DNA from: Nocardioides sp. YR527
GTDB taxonomy: Bacteria > Actinomycetota > Actinomycetes > Propionibacteriales > Nocardioidaceae
NCBI RefSeq assembly: GCF_900101045.1
Contig: NZ_FNFN01000003.1
Location: 62,001 to 126,000, forward strand
Length of the DNA: 64,000 nt
Direction of reading: 5' to 3'
Positions 43,569-50,976 of this stretch are shown one piece after another. The stretch's first letter is position 1. Every line of letters starts with the position of its first letter. Both the position numbers and the translations under genes were made by a program. Under the pieces are notes generated by a model. That model was not told where the DNA came from. It worked only from the letters and a program-made list of their open reading frames with translations, and ran no database searches.

Positions 43569-44395
43569 AGGTAACGCTCCTCGAACTCGATCCAGGCGTT
43601 GTCGGTCTCAGGGTCGGCCTTGGCCGCGGCGACGTACGCCTTCTGGAACTCTTCGTCGCGGCCGTAGTCGGGCTCGCAGGTGGTGAAGTGGGCACCGCCG
43701 GGCGCCTCGACGACGTGGTTGACGAAGATCCGGGGGACCAGGAGGGTCTGCGGCGGGGCCTTGGCGGTCAGGTCGTCGGTGGAGACGATCTGCTCGACCG
43801 ACATGATCGTGGTGTCCGCGGCCATCGCGAAGAGGTCGTCGAAGTAGGGGTCCGGGCCGAGGTACTGGCCGTTGCCGGCCGCGTCGGCGCGGTTGAGGTG
43901 GATCAGCGAGACGTCGAGGCGGAGGCCGGGGACGGCGACGTACTCCTCGTCGTCGTAGGGCGACTTCACCGTCTTGAGGTCCGGGTTCATCGCCATCACG
44001 TCGCTGCCGAGGCCGGCCCGGATCGGCTGGAAGGAGAGCCGGTTCGCGCCCGCGCGCAGCCCGGCGACGAACATGCCCTCGTCGTACTCGCTCGTCTCCG
44101 GGATCTCGCCGCGCTCGCGGGCACGGGTGAAGTTGGGGTCGAGCGGGATCGAGTCGAGGCTGACGAAGCCGTAGACCAGCTTGCGGATCCTCCCCGCGCG
44201 AGCCAGCAGGCCGACGTCGGGGCCGCCGAACGCGACCACGGTGAGGTCGGTGATGTCGCTGCGGAGGATCTCCTTGACCAGCGCCATCGGCTTGCGGCGC
44301 GAGCCCCAGCCGCCGATCCCGATGGTCATCCCGGACTCGAGCTTGCTGGCGACCTCGGTGAGAGGCAATGTCTTGTCGAGCGGGGTCTTGTTCAC
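43565..44395 (-). CDS. ipdA: COCHEA-CoA hydrolase subunit IpdA
   Basis: The 276-residue CoA-transferase family alpha subunit begins at GTG 44395 (translated MNKTPLDKTLPLTEV). Key regions are 'GMTIGIGGWGSRRKPMALVKEILRSDITDLTVVAFGGPDVGLLARAG' and 'IPETSEYDEGMFVAGLRAGANRLSFQPIRAGLGSDV', where the conserved glutamate lies. With IpdB it hydrolyses ring C of the steroid bicycle. GTGA overlaps at both ends couple it to fadE33 and ipdB. It is slightly shorter than mycobacterial IpdA (292). Confidence 0.87.
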   Translation of the reverse strand: MNKTPLDKTLPLTEVASKLESGMTIGIGGWGSRRKPMALVKEILRSDITDLTVVAFGGPDVGLLARAGRIRKLVYGFVSLDSIPLDPNFTRARERGEIPETSEYDEGMFVAGLRAGANRLSFQPIRAGLGSDVMAMNPDLKTVKSPYDDEEYVAVPGLRLDVSLIHLNRADAAGNGQYLGPDPYFDDLFAMAADTTIMSVEQIVSTDDLTAKAPPQTLLVPRIFVNHVVEAPGGAHFTTCEPDYGRDEEFQKAYVAAAKADPETDNAWIEFEERYL

Positions 44396-45345
44396 GTGTC
44401 TCCTCGGAAGAGCTGGGCGGTGGCGTGAGCGCGCTTGAAGTAGAGGTGGGCGTCGTGCTCCCAGGTGATCGCCACGCCGCCGTGGAGCTGGATCATCTCG
44501 GCTGCTACCTGCGAGAACGCGTCCGAGCACCAGGTCTTTGCGGCTCGGATGAGCTGTCGGTCCGGCGTGGGCTGGGTCAGCTCCCAGGCCGCCGCCCAGC
44601 TCATCGTCCTGGCCGTCTCGACCTGCACCAGCAGGTCGGCGCAGCGGTGCTTGAGCGCCTGGAACGAGCCGAGCGGGCGGCCGAACTGGTGGCGCTCCTT
44701 GAGATAGCCGACCGTACGCTCCAGCGCCTCGCGCGCGGCCCCGGCCTGCAGGGCGGTCATCATGGTGGCGCCGACGGTGGTGACGTACGCGGGGTCGACC
44801 GTGCCGATGGGACGGCCGGGGTCGTCGACGGTGACCGTCGCGAACCGCCAGGTCGGGTCCAGGGCCGGGGTCGGGGTGACCGTGGCCGTCGCCGGGTCCA
44901 CCGTGTGGGCCTGGTCGCCGCGCAGCACGAGAAGGATCTCCGCGCCGGACGCGTCGATGACGACATCCGATCCCGGGACCACGACCGCGGCGGTGGCCCC
45001 GCCGGCGATCCGCTCGAGGAGCGCGCCGGCCTCGGGCGTCCCGGCGGCGGTCAGGACCTGGGTCGCCAGCAGGGTGCCGACGAACGGCGAGGGTGTGAGC
45101 GCGGCGCCGAGCTCCTCGAGGACGAGATGGGCCTCGATGTAGGAGCAGCCGACGCCTCCGTACGTCTCGGGGATCGCCAGCGCGGTCACCCCGATCTGCT
45201 CGGAGAGCGTCTGCCACAGAGCGGTGTCGTAGCCCTCGGGCGCCGCGATCGCCGCCCGCAGATCCGTCGTCGTGGAGCGTTTGGCGATCGCGGTGTGAAC
45301 CGTCGCCACCAGGTCGGTTTGCTCCTCGGTGAGCGCGAACCTCAT
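44392..45345 (-). CDS. fadE33: Acyl-CoA dehydrogenase FadE33-like
   Basis: The 317-residue, short acyl-CoA dehydrogenase has 'LAIPETYGGVGCSYIEAHLVLEELGAAL' near 55-85 and the C-terminal 'QFGRPLGSFQALKHRCADLLVQVETARTM' and 'QLHGGVAITWEHDAHLYFKRAHATAQLFG'-type FAD contacts. It matches the size and order of FadE33 (318 in M. tuberculosis) after FadE31 and FadE32. In steroid-degrading actinobacteria such short subunits pair as alpha2-beta2 enzymes that oxidise steroid-derived CoA thioesters. The start overlaps the fadE32 stop. The exact step is not established here. Confidence 0.84.
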   Translation of the reverse strand: MRFALTEEQTDLVATVHTAIAKRSTTTDLRAAIAAPEGYDTALWQTLSEQIGVTALAIPETYGGVGCSYIEAHLVLEELGAALTPSPFVGTLLATQVLTAAGTPEAGALLERIAGGATAAVVVPGSDVVIDASGAEILLVLRGDQAHTVDPATATVTPTPALDPTWRFATVTVDDPGRPIGTVDPAYVTTVGATMMTALQAGAAREALERTVGYLKERHQFGRPLGSFQALKHRCADLLVQVETARTMSWAAAWELTQPTPDRQLIRAAKTWCSDAFSQVAAEMIQLHGGVAITWEHDAHLYFKRAHATAQLFRGDT

Positions 45346-46403
45346 CGGCTCTCCACCAGGGACTCGAGGATCCGGGCGCGGTGCTCGGCGGGCGTGCCCC
45401 AGGCGCCGACGAGCGCGCGGACCTTGAGGATCCACAGGCTCAGGTCGAACTCCCGGGTGTACCCGATCGCGCCGTGGACCTGGAGCGCGGTGCGCGAGGC
45501 GAGGTACGCCGCATCCCCTGCCGCCACCTTCGCCGCCGAGACCGCCCGCGCCGCCGTCGGTGCCTCGGCGTCGATCTCGACCGCCGCGTTGTGGACCAGC
45601 GGGGCGGCGAAGTCCAGGGCGACGCGTACGTCGGCGAGCAGGTGCTTCACGGCCTGGAACTCGCCGATCGGCCGCCCGAACTGAGTCCGCTGCTTCACGT
45701 ACGCGACCGTGTCGTCGAGCAGCCTCAGGCCCGCGCCGAGGAGCTGGGCCGAGCAGGCGAGGGTGCCGACCTCGAGGGCGGGCTGCGCGTCGACCGTCGA
45801 GATCTCCTCGCCCGCGGTGATGTCGAAGAGCCGGCGGGTCGGGTCGACGGACTTCCGCTCGACTCCGAGGACCGCGTGGTGGAGGGTCGCGGAAGGGACT
45901 GTGTTGGTTTCGACACCGGCTCGCTGGGGAGCGTCGCTGGTCGAGCCGCCGGAGCCGCTAGGCGGAGGCGTGTCGAGACCAACACGGTCGCTGACCGCGT
46001 ACGTCTGCTCGGAGATGTCTGCATCCAGGGCCCGAGCTGCGGAGGCGACCGAGATGATCGCTTCGCCAGAGGCCACCCGTTGGAGGATGTCCGAGTCCGG
46101 CGTCCGCGCGAGGAGTCCGGGCGCGACGGCGACGGACTCGATCCACGGTCCAGGGGTGCCGTGATAGCCGAGCCGCTCGAAGGCGACGGTCAGATCGACC
46201 GGGGTCGCTCCCACGCCCCCGTGCTCCTCCGGCACGAGCAGCCCGGTGACACCGAGCTCTGCGAGCCGCTGCCACAGCTTCAGCCCGGCAGAGTGGTCAC
46301 CGGTCGCCCAGGCGCGCGCGGCCGCAGGGACCTCCGCGGCGCCGAGCAGGTCGTCGAGTGCTTCGGAGAAGGCATGCTGCTCCGGCGTACGTCCGAATCT
46401 CAT
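45342..46403 (-). CDS. fadE32: Acyl-CoA dehydrogenase FadE32-like with in-frame palindrome insertion
   Basis: The protein is 353 residues, about 34 longer than mycobacterial FadE32 (319). Conserved parts are 'LLVPEEHGGVGATPVDLTVAFERLGYHG' and the C-terminal 'QFGRPIGEFQAVKHLLADVRVALDFAAP' and 'LQVHGAIGYTREFDLSLWILKVRAL'. Residues 139-169 are encoded by a palindromic repeat (45897-45989) and have the low-complexity look of an insertion (PPPSGSGGSTSDAP). The insertion falls near the start of the central beta domain. The gene is otherwise intact, coupled to fadE31 and fadE33 by 4-bp overlaps, so the product may still be functional. FadE32 probably pairs with FadE31 or FadE33. Confidence 0.83.
   Translation of the reverse strand: MRFGRTPEQHAFSEALDDLLGAAEVPAAARAWATGDHSAGLKLWQRLAELGVTGLLVPEEHGGVGATPVDLTVAFERLGYHGTPGPWIESVAVAPGLLARTPDSDILQRVASGEAIISVASAARALDADISEQTYAVSDRVGLDTPPPSGSGGSTSDAPQRAGVETNTVPSATLHHAVLGVERKSVDPTRRLFDITAGEEISTVDAQPALEVGTLACSAQLLGAGLRLLDDTVAYVKQRTQFGRPIGEFQAVKHLLADVRVALDFAAPLVHNAAVEIDAEAPTAARAVSAAKVAAGDAAYLASRTALQVHGAIGYTREFDLSLWILKVRALVGAWGTPAEHRARILESLVESR
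45897..45989. repeat. 93-bp palindromic element inserted in frame in fadE32
   Basis: Ends are GACTGTGTTGGTTTCGACAC and GTGTCGAGACCAACACGGTC, 20-bp arms pairing with two mismatches. The element spans exactly 31 codons (139-169 of fadE32) and begins on a codon boundary. The same arm sequence recurs in the intergenic element at 53002-53058. Confidence 0.85.
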
Positions 46404-47530
46404 CGGCCACCTCTCGGCAGGCCGAGCACGCGCTCGGCGACGATGTTGCGCTGGATCTGGTTGGTGCCGGCGTAGATCGGGCCGGAGAGGGAGAAGAGGT
46501 AGTCGTCGACCCAGGGACCGGAGAGCTCGGCGTCGGCGCCCAGCAGGGACAGCGCGGTCTCGTGCAGCGCGAGGTCGAGGTCGGACCACCACAGCTTGTT
46601 GATCGAGCCCTCGGCGCCGACCGAGCCGCCGGACTCGACGTGGGTGACGGTGCCCCAGGTGTAGAGGCGGTACGCCTCGGCGCCGATCCAGGCGTCGACC
46701 ACCTGATCGCGCAGGTGCGGCTGCGGGTCGATCTTCCATAGGTCGAGAAGACGGTCGGCCGCGGCGCAGAACCGCCCCGGAGAGCGCAGCGACAGCCCCC
46801 GCTCGTTCCCCGCGGTCGACATCGCGACCTTCCAGCCGTCACCGACGCCACCGAGCACGTCCTCGTCGGCCACGAAGACGTCGTCGAAGAAGATCTCCGC
46901 GAAACCCGGCGTCCCGTCGAGCTGGTCGATCGGACGGACGGTGACGCCGTCGGCGTCGAGCGGAAAGAGGAAGTACGTCAGGCCTCGGTGCCGCTCCGCC
47001 TCCGGGTCGCTCCGGAAGAGGCCGAAGCCGCGGTCGGCGAAGGGTGCCCGGCTGCTCCAGGTCTTCTGTCCGTTGAGCCTCCAGCCTCCTGCGTCCCGGG
47101 TCGCGGTCGCGCGGAGCGAAGCCAGATCGGACCCCGCCTCGGGCTCGGACCACGCCTGCGCCCAGACCAATGTGCCGTCGGTCATGTCGCGCAGGTAGCG
47201 CTCCTTCTGGGCCTCGGTCCCGTGCCCGAAGATGATCGGCGCGAGCAGCGAGATGCCGTTCTGGCTGATCCTGGTCGGGGCGCCGGCGAGGTAGTACTCC
47301 TCCTCGAAGACGACCCAATCGGTCAGCGCGGCGTCCCGGCCGCCGTAGATCTCGGGCCAGGTGACGACCGACCAGCGCCCCGACGCCAGCGTGCGCTCCC
47401 ACTCCCGGTGCGCCGCGGCCCCCTCGGCGGTGTCCATCGACGGCAGCCGTCCGGGGTTGTTGGCGGCGAGCCACTCACGAGCCTCGAGCCGGAAGGCCTC
47501 CTCGGCCTCGGTGAACTCCAACGTACTCAT
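46400..47530 (-). CDS. fadE31: Acyl-CoA dehydrogenase FadE31-like
   Basis: The 376-residue acyl-CoA dehydrogenase starts MSTLEFTEAEEAFRLEAREWL at ATG 47530. It carries 'WAQAWSEPEAGSDLASLRATATRDAGGWRLNGQKTWSSRAPFADRGFGLFR', the FAD/substrate loop, and 'GPIYAGTNQIQRNIVAERVLGLPR' at the C-terminus. Length and sequence follow FadE31 (377). It acts in oxidation of the CoA thioesters made from steroid rings C and D. It is translationally coupled to fadE32. An IR71 element lies between it and the upstream echA gene, so it may have a separate promoter or rely on read-through. Confidence 0.86.
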   Translation of the reverse strand: MSTLEFTEAEEAFRLEAREWLAANNPGRLPSMDTAEGAAAHREWERTLASGRWSVVTWPEIYGGRDAALTDWVVFEEEYYLAGAPTRISQNGISLLAPIIFGHGTEAQKERYLRDMTDGTLVWAQAWSEPEAGSDLASLRATATRDAGGWRLNGQKTWSSRAPFADRGFGLFRSDPEAERHRGLTYFLFPLDADGVTVRPIDQLDGTPGFAEIFFDDVFVADEDVLGGVGDGWKVAMSTAGNERGLSLRSPGRFCAAADRLLDLWKIDPQPHLRDQVVDAWIGAEAYRLYTWGTVTHVESGGSVGAEGSINKLWWSDLDLALHETALSLLGADAELSGPWVDDYLFSLSGPIYAGTNQIQRNIVAERVLGLPRGGR

Positions 47531-47546
47531 CGCGCTCCTCGGTCCG

Positions 47547-47617
47547 TGTAACACGTCGTTCGTAGGACTATCCGGTCGTTCAGATAGGGCGAGTAGTCCG
47601 ACGAACAGCGTGTTACA
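47547..47617. repeat. 71-bp inverted-repeat element (IR71), copy 3
   Basis: It is 71 bp, with a left end TGTAACACGTCGTTCGTAGG as in copy 1 and a right end CCGACGAACAGCGTGTTACA resembling copy 2, so the arms carry mismatches. It lies within the minus-strand steroid operon, between the stop of echA and the start of fadE31. It is the only copy not between convergent genes. Confidence 0.9.
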
Positions 47618-47648
47618 GCTCGCCGGCCCGGCACACCACGCTCGAGGC

Positions 47649-48479
47649 TCACGACTTCATCGACCTCGCGTTCATCCCAGCGAGCGAGTCCTTGCCGACC
47701 TCGGCGTTGTGGGCATGGGCGGCGTGGTGGAGGCCGAAGACGGAGTCCATCCCGGCGCGCATGCCCATCAGATCCTCGGCCTGATTGACCGCCTTCTTCG
47801 CCAGCGCCAGCCCCAGGCGCGGCATCTCGGCGATCCGCTCGGCGAGGGCGAGCGTCTCGGTCTCGAGGTCGTCGCGGCGTACGACATGGTTGACCATGCC
47901 CCAGCGCTCGGCCTGCTCGGCGGAGAAGCGGCCGCCGGTGAAGAGCATCTCCTTGGCGGCACGGGGGTTGGTGACCCACGGGTGGGCGAAGTACTCGACC
48001 CCGGGGATGCCCATCTTGACCACCGGGTCGGAGAAGAAGGCGTCGTCGGAGGCGACGATGAAGTCGCAGGACCAGGCCAGCATCAGGCCGCCGGCGATGC
48101 AGGCTCCCTGCACCATCGCGATCGTCGGCTTCGGCAGCTCGCGCCAGCGGCGGCACATGCCGAGGTAGACCTCGGACTCGCGCGCGAAGCGGGAGTCGAC
48201 GCCCTCCTTGCCGACGTGGTCCCACCACATCACGGCCTTGCGCTCGAAAGTCTCGTCGATGTCGCGGCCCGGGGTGCCGATGTCGTGGCCGGCGCAGAAG
48301 TGCTTGCCGTTGCCGCCGAGGACGATCACCTTGATCTCGTCGTCGTTGGTCGCTCGCGTGAATGCCTCGTCGAGTGCGTAGGTCACCTTCGAGTTCTGGG
48401 CGTTGCGGTATTCGGGGCGGTTCAGCCGCACCACCGCGACGGGTCCGTGGGTCTCGTACGTCACGACGTCCTCACTCAT
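47649..48479 (-). CDS. Enoyl-CoA hydratase/isomerase family protein of the steroid operon
   Basis: The 276-residue crotonase starts MSEDVVTYETHGPVAVVRLNRPE at ATG 48479. It shows 'GGNGKHFCAGHDI' and 'MVQGACIAGGLMLAWSCDFIVASDDAFFSDPV', the oxyanion-hole segments of the family, and a long insert 'AVMWWDHVGKEGVDSRFARESEVYLGMCRRWRELPKP'. It is not EchA20, which is at 57115. It heads the operon running to ipdB and starts 9 bp from a KstR2 operator, with no ribosome binding site, suggesting a leaderless message. It may hydrate an enoyl-CoA produced by one of the FadE enzymes. Confidence 0.85.
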   Translation of the reverse strand: MSEDVVTYETHGPVAVVRLNRPEYRNAQNSKVTYALDEAFTRATNDDEIKVIVLGGNGKHFCAGHDIGTPGRDIDETFERKAVMWWDHVGKEGVDSRFARESEVYLGMCRRWRELPKPTIAMVQGACIAGGLMLAWSCDFIVASDDAFFSDPVVKMGIPGVEYFAHPWVTNPRAAKEMLFTGGRFSAEQAERWGMVNHVVRRDDLETETLALAERIAEMPRLGLALAKKAVNQAEDLMGMRAGMDSVFGLHHAAHAHNAEVGKDSLAGMNARSMKS

Positions 48480-48487
48480 GCCGCAGA

Positions 48488-48513
48488 CGCTACCAAACAA
48501 GTGCTTGGTTTGG
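48488..48513. repeat. 26-bp direct repeat carrying a KstR2 operator, left copy
   Basis: The 26 bases starting CGCTACCAAACAAGTGCTTG and ending GTTTGG are identical to 50938-50963. Positions 48496-48509 (AACAAGTGCTTGGT) match AnCAAGnnCTTGnT perfectly. The two copies bound the 2.4-kb HTH/ATPase segment. This copy is 8 bp upstream of the echA start codon. Confidence 0.88.
48496..48509. promoter_or_regulatory. KstR2 operator of the echA-fadE31-ipdB operon
   Basis: AACAAGTGCTTGGT is an exact match to the published KstR2 consensus AnCAAGnnCTTGnT, inside a longer dyad CCAAACAAG...CTTGGTTTGG. It ends 17 bp upstream of the echA ATG, where it should overlap the promoter. Confidence 0.78.
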
Positions 48514-48544
48514 AATGGCGATTGAACGCCTCGCTATACTGACG

Positions 48545-48564
48545 CATCAGTAATCCATCAGTAA
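48545..48564. promoter_or_regulatory. Direct repeat CATCAGTAA x2 and promoter of the HTH gene
   Basis: CATCAGTAA occurs at 48545-48553 and again at 48556-48564, an 11-bp period equal to one helical turn. It follows a TATACT -10-like box (48535-48540) and overlaps the AAGGAG ribosome site. It is a plausible autoregulatory site for the HTH protein encoded just downstream. Confidence 0.5.
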
Positions 48565-48572
48565 GGAGACGC

Positions 48573-49412
48573 ATGGCGCCGCGGACAGTCACAGGCAGTG
48601 CTCGGCTCGGAGAATTGATCAGGGAGAGACGCGACGAGCTCGGACTGACGATCGAGGAGGCTGCTCGAGCGGGAGGCGTTGGGAGCGAGTCTTGGCGGCG
48701 TTATGAGGGTGGTGCATCGATCAGGCAGGACAAGGTCCGTGGCATCTGCAAGGCGCTCAGGTGGCGTACGCTCCCGGCGGTCGATGATGCGGGTGAAGAG
48801 TCTGTCGATGCTGATCGACGGCTGAATGTCGAACTTGCAGACGCGGTAGACCAGCACGCATCTTGGATGGTTGATGCCATCGGCCCGGATGGCGTCCTGG
48901 TGTTGTCCTACGGGCTCGAGATCAGCCTTGACCAGATTCGGATGGACCTCGATGAGCTAGCCCGTCGTCCCCGAGGTGCGCACCTGGGTGAGATTCCTGG
49001 AAGTCTGTTGCTGGATGATCTCCCGGAGCAGTGGGTCACTCATTACGACTATGAGTTCGTCTACCGGTTCCGGTGCACGATCGAGCGGCTGCGTCTACGG
49101 GCAGTTCATGATCTCGGCTGGGACGGCACGGGTGGGTACGTGCGCTCGGTTGCAGATGACATTGCCCTGTACATCGTGATGGAGACGGGGGCGGGGGCCG
49201 TGGGACTCGTGCACGAGGAGAACGAGACGGAGGTCGAACACGACTGGCTCGACTGGTACTACCAGCTCAATGGCGAGGACGACCGAACCGTGCCGGCGCT
49301 CTATTCTTCACTCCCCTACCTCAAGGCGGATGCACTCTTTATACGAGAGGGAAGTGATCTGCACTTTGACCGCTGGTTCAACGACGATGATGCCCTCTTG
49401 CCGTTCCTCTAA
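48573..49412 (+). CDS. Helix-turn-helix (XRE) protein of unknown function
   Basis: The 279-residue protein has an N-terminal Cro/C1-type HTH ('RLGELIRERRDELGLTIEEAARAGGVGSESWRRYEGGASIRQDKVRGICKAL', about 11-64). A C-terminal domain of about 200 residues is rich in Asp, Glu, Trp and Tyr ('VEHDWLDWYYQLNGEDDRTVPALYSSLPYLKADALFIREG') and I do not recognise it. Base composition is visibly less GC-rich than its neighbours, with codons such as GAT, GTT and TCT common. It converges on the AAA ATPase gene with 35 bp between, and both lie between 26-bp direct repeats. It may be the regulator or partner of the ATPase in a defence-like or selfish module. Confidence 0.75.
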   Translation: MAPRTVTGSARLGELIRERRDELGLTIEEAARAGGVGSESWRRYEGGASIRQDKVRGICKALRWRTLPAVDDAGEESVDADRRLNVELADAVDQHASWMVDAIGPDGVLVLSYGLEISLDQIRMDLDELARRPRGAHLGEIPGSLLLDDLPEQWVTHYDYEFVYRFRCTIERLRLRAVHDLGWDGTGGYVRSVADDIALYIVMETGAGAVGLVHEENETEVEHDWLDWYYQLNGEDDRTVPALYSSLPYLKADALFIREGSDLHFDRWFNDDDALLPFL

Positions 49413-49447
49413 GAGTGTTGTCGGTGACCTCTCGAATGTTCTCCAGC

Positions 49448-50878
49448 TCAAGATTCCCATGCGGTGAGAAGATCGTCGGCAGACCAGATCGCGGCTAGGT
49501 CCAGATCGGTGGTACCGCCGGCCGGGCACACCCCGACCAGGGCGGTCGAGTCCGTGAACCCGGGGACCAAGGCTGCGTCTCGACGGAGTTGGTCGCTGTC
49601 GTGGCGGTTCAGGGGCTTGTTGTCTCGCCACTTGATCGTGCCGACGAAGCTGATCTCCTTGGCCGGCCGAGAGTCGGTCGCGACCAGATCGATCTCGGGA
49701 TTGTTCGTGCGGGGCCACCAGCCGCCCACGTGGCGTACGTTGGGCCAGTCTTCATGGTGAAGCCGCTGGACCGAGTCGCGTACAACAGCCTCGATGGCTC
49801 GGCCGCGCCACGTGCTGTAGCTCGTGCGGATCTGTTGCAGCACGCCTTTCGGCCGGCCGGCCTCGATGTCAGCCAATCCCTTTTCGAGAAACGCAAGGTG
49901 GAATCGCAAACCTGGATCGGCGACCCGAAAGCGCCGATCCTTCGGGGCGGTCCTGATTGAGAGCGGCTCGTCAGCAGCAATCACTCGACGGTCGAGGAGT
50001 CGATTGATCGTCGAGGTCAGGGTCTGCGGATGGGGGGTGCTGGGGCCTTCGAGGGCTCGCTGGACGTTGGTAAACGTGCGCTCGCCCTGTCCGCCGATAG
50101 CGGTCAGCACCTGGCGCGCCAGCGATCCTTCGCTGAACTCGGAGTCGAGGATCCGAGTGCCGTTGACAAGCAGAGCGCTCGTCTGACGCTCCAGACTGTC
50201 CTGGAGGAAGGCATCAAGCGTCGATCCGGGCTCCCACTCCTGGGCGACGAGCGGTTGGCCACCGGTCACAAGGTACGCGTCGAATGCCTCGATCCCGGCT
50301 GTCTGGGTCATCGTGGCGATGTCGTGGGGATTGAGTTCACGGAGGATCATCTCAGTGGCTCGGCCGTAGAACGGCTGGTCGGCCTGGGTGATTCGTTCCA
50401 TCATGCTGATGTCGCTGCCGAGCAGAATCAGCAAGACGGGCTTGCGGGACAACTCGAGGTCCCATGCGCGCTGTAGTTCGCCCGCGCCGCCGGGGATGGC
50501 TTCCAAGAGCCAAGGGATCTCATCGAGAACGACGACCGATGGATTGTCTTCGGGTAGGAGGTCGGCAAGATTGGTCAGTGCCTCAGTGAGTGTCGCTGCG
50601 GTCAATCTGCTGGCGAGCCCTGCTCCAGGCAATGATGAACGCGCAATGGCACGGTGGAAGGTTGCGAGCTCTTGGGTGAGCGGGGCTCCTCGGGACGCTT
50701 GAAAGTGGACGTACGGCGCCCCGGTCCGGGTGGCGAACTCCGAGGCGAGACGTGACTTGCCGACGCGCCGTCGGCCGCGGATCATGACCGCGATTCCGCG
50801 GTCCAGCCGTTTGCCGCGTGATACGGCGTCGAACTCGGCCTGCAATGCGGCCAACTCGCGGCGTCGTCCGATGAACAT
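49448..50878 (-). CDS. AAA ATPase with C-terminal DUF234/PD-(D/E)XK nuclease-like domain
   Basis: The 476-residue protein starts MFIGRRRELAALQAEF, with Walker A 'IRGRRRVGKSRLASEFA' near 33-45 and Walker B 'SVVVLDEIPWLLEAIPGG' near 115. A middle winged-helix region follows ('LTSTINRLLDRRVIAADEPLSI'). The C-terminal DUF234 has 'NNPEIDLVATD...FVGTIKWRD', a possible PD-(D/E)XK core. This is the archaeal-type ATPase family, found scattered in bacteria and often in accessory loci. The start follows GGAGGAG. Codon use is less GC-biased than the flanks. It lies convergent to the HTH gene within the repeat-bounded segment. Confidence 0.85.
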   Translation of the reverse strand: MFIGRRRELAALQAEFDAVSRGKRLDRGIAVMIRGRRRVGKSRLASEFATRTGAPYVHFQASRGAPLTQELATFHRAIARSSLPGAGLASRLTAATLTEALTNLADLLPEDNPSVVVLDEIPWLLEAIPGGAGELQRAWDLELSRKPVLLILLGSDISMMERITQADQPFYGRATEMILRELNPHDIATMTQTAGIEAFDAYLVTGGQPLVAQEWEPGSTLDAFLQDSLERQTSALLVNGTRILDSEFSEGSLARQVLTAIGGQGERTFTNVQRALEGPSTPHPQTLTSTINRLLDRRVIAADEPLSIRTAPKDRRFRVADPGLRFHLAFLEKGLADIEAGRPKGVLQQIRTSYSTWRGRAIEAVVRDSVQRLHHEDWPNVRHVGGWWPRTNNPEIDLVATDSRPAKEISFVGTIKWRDNKPLNRHDSDQLRRDAALVPGFTDSTALVGVCPAGGTTDLDLAAIWSADDLLTAWES

Positions 50879-50893
50879 CTGCTCCTCCTAGGG

Positions 50894-50930
50894 ATACTTC
50901 AGTTCAACATAGTATAGGCGGGTGAAGTAT
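50894..50930. promoter_or_regulatory. Inverted repeat around the ATPase gene promoter
   Basis: ATACTTCA (50894-50901) pairs with TGAAGTAT (50923-50930), flanking TATACT on the minus strand (50911-50916), a -10-like box for the ATPase gene. A dimeric repressor bound here would occlude the promoter. The HTH gene also has a TATACT box. Confidence 0.55.
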
Positions 50931-50937
50931 TCTGTTG

Positions 50938-50963
50938 CGCTACCAAACAAGTGCTTGGTTTGG
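50938..50963. repeat. 26-bp direct repeat carrying a KstR2 operator, right copy
   Basis: Identical to 48488-48513. It contains the same AACAAGTGCTTGGT operator (50946-50959) and ends 13 bp before the fadE30 ATG. Flanking bases outside the 26 bp differ between the copies. Confidence 0.88.
50946..50959. promoter_or_regulatory. KstR2 operator of the fadE30-SDR-fadA6 operon
   Basis: AACAAGTGCTTGGT is an exact match to AnCAAGnnCTTGnT, 17 bp upstream of the fadE30 start. There is no ribosome binding site between operator and ATG, so a leaderless transcript starting within or beside the operator is likely. Confidence 0.78.
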
Positions 50964-50976
50964 TAGGTTGTCCGGC

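Noticed and set aside
47649..48479. Calling this crotonase EchA20
   Set aside because: The diagnostic EchA20 sequences and the 247-residue length are found in the gene at 57115-57858 instead.
48488..50963. Integrase attachment sites (attL/attR) of an integrated element
   Set aside because: The 26-bp repeats are suggestive, but no recombinase gene lies between them and the repeat is itself a functional-looking operator, so an att-site label is not supported.
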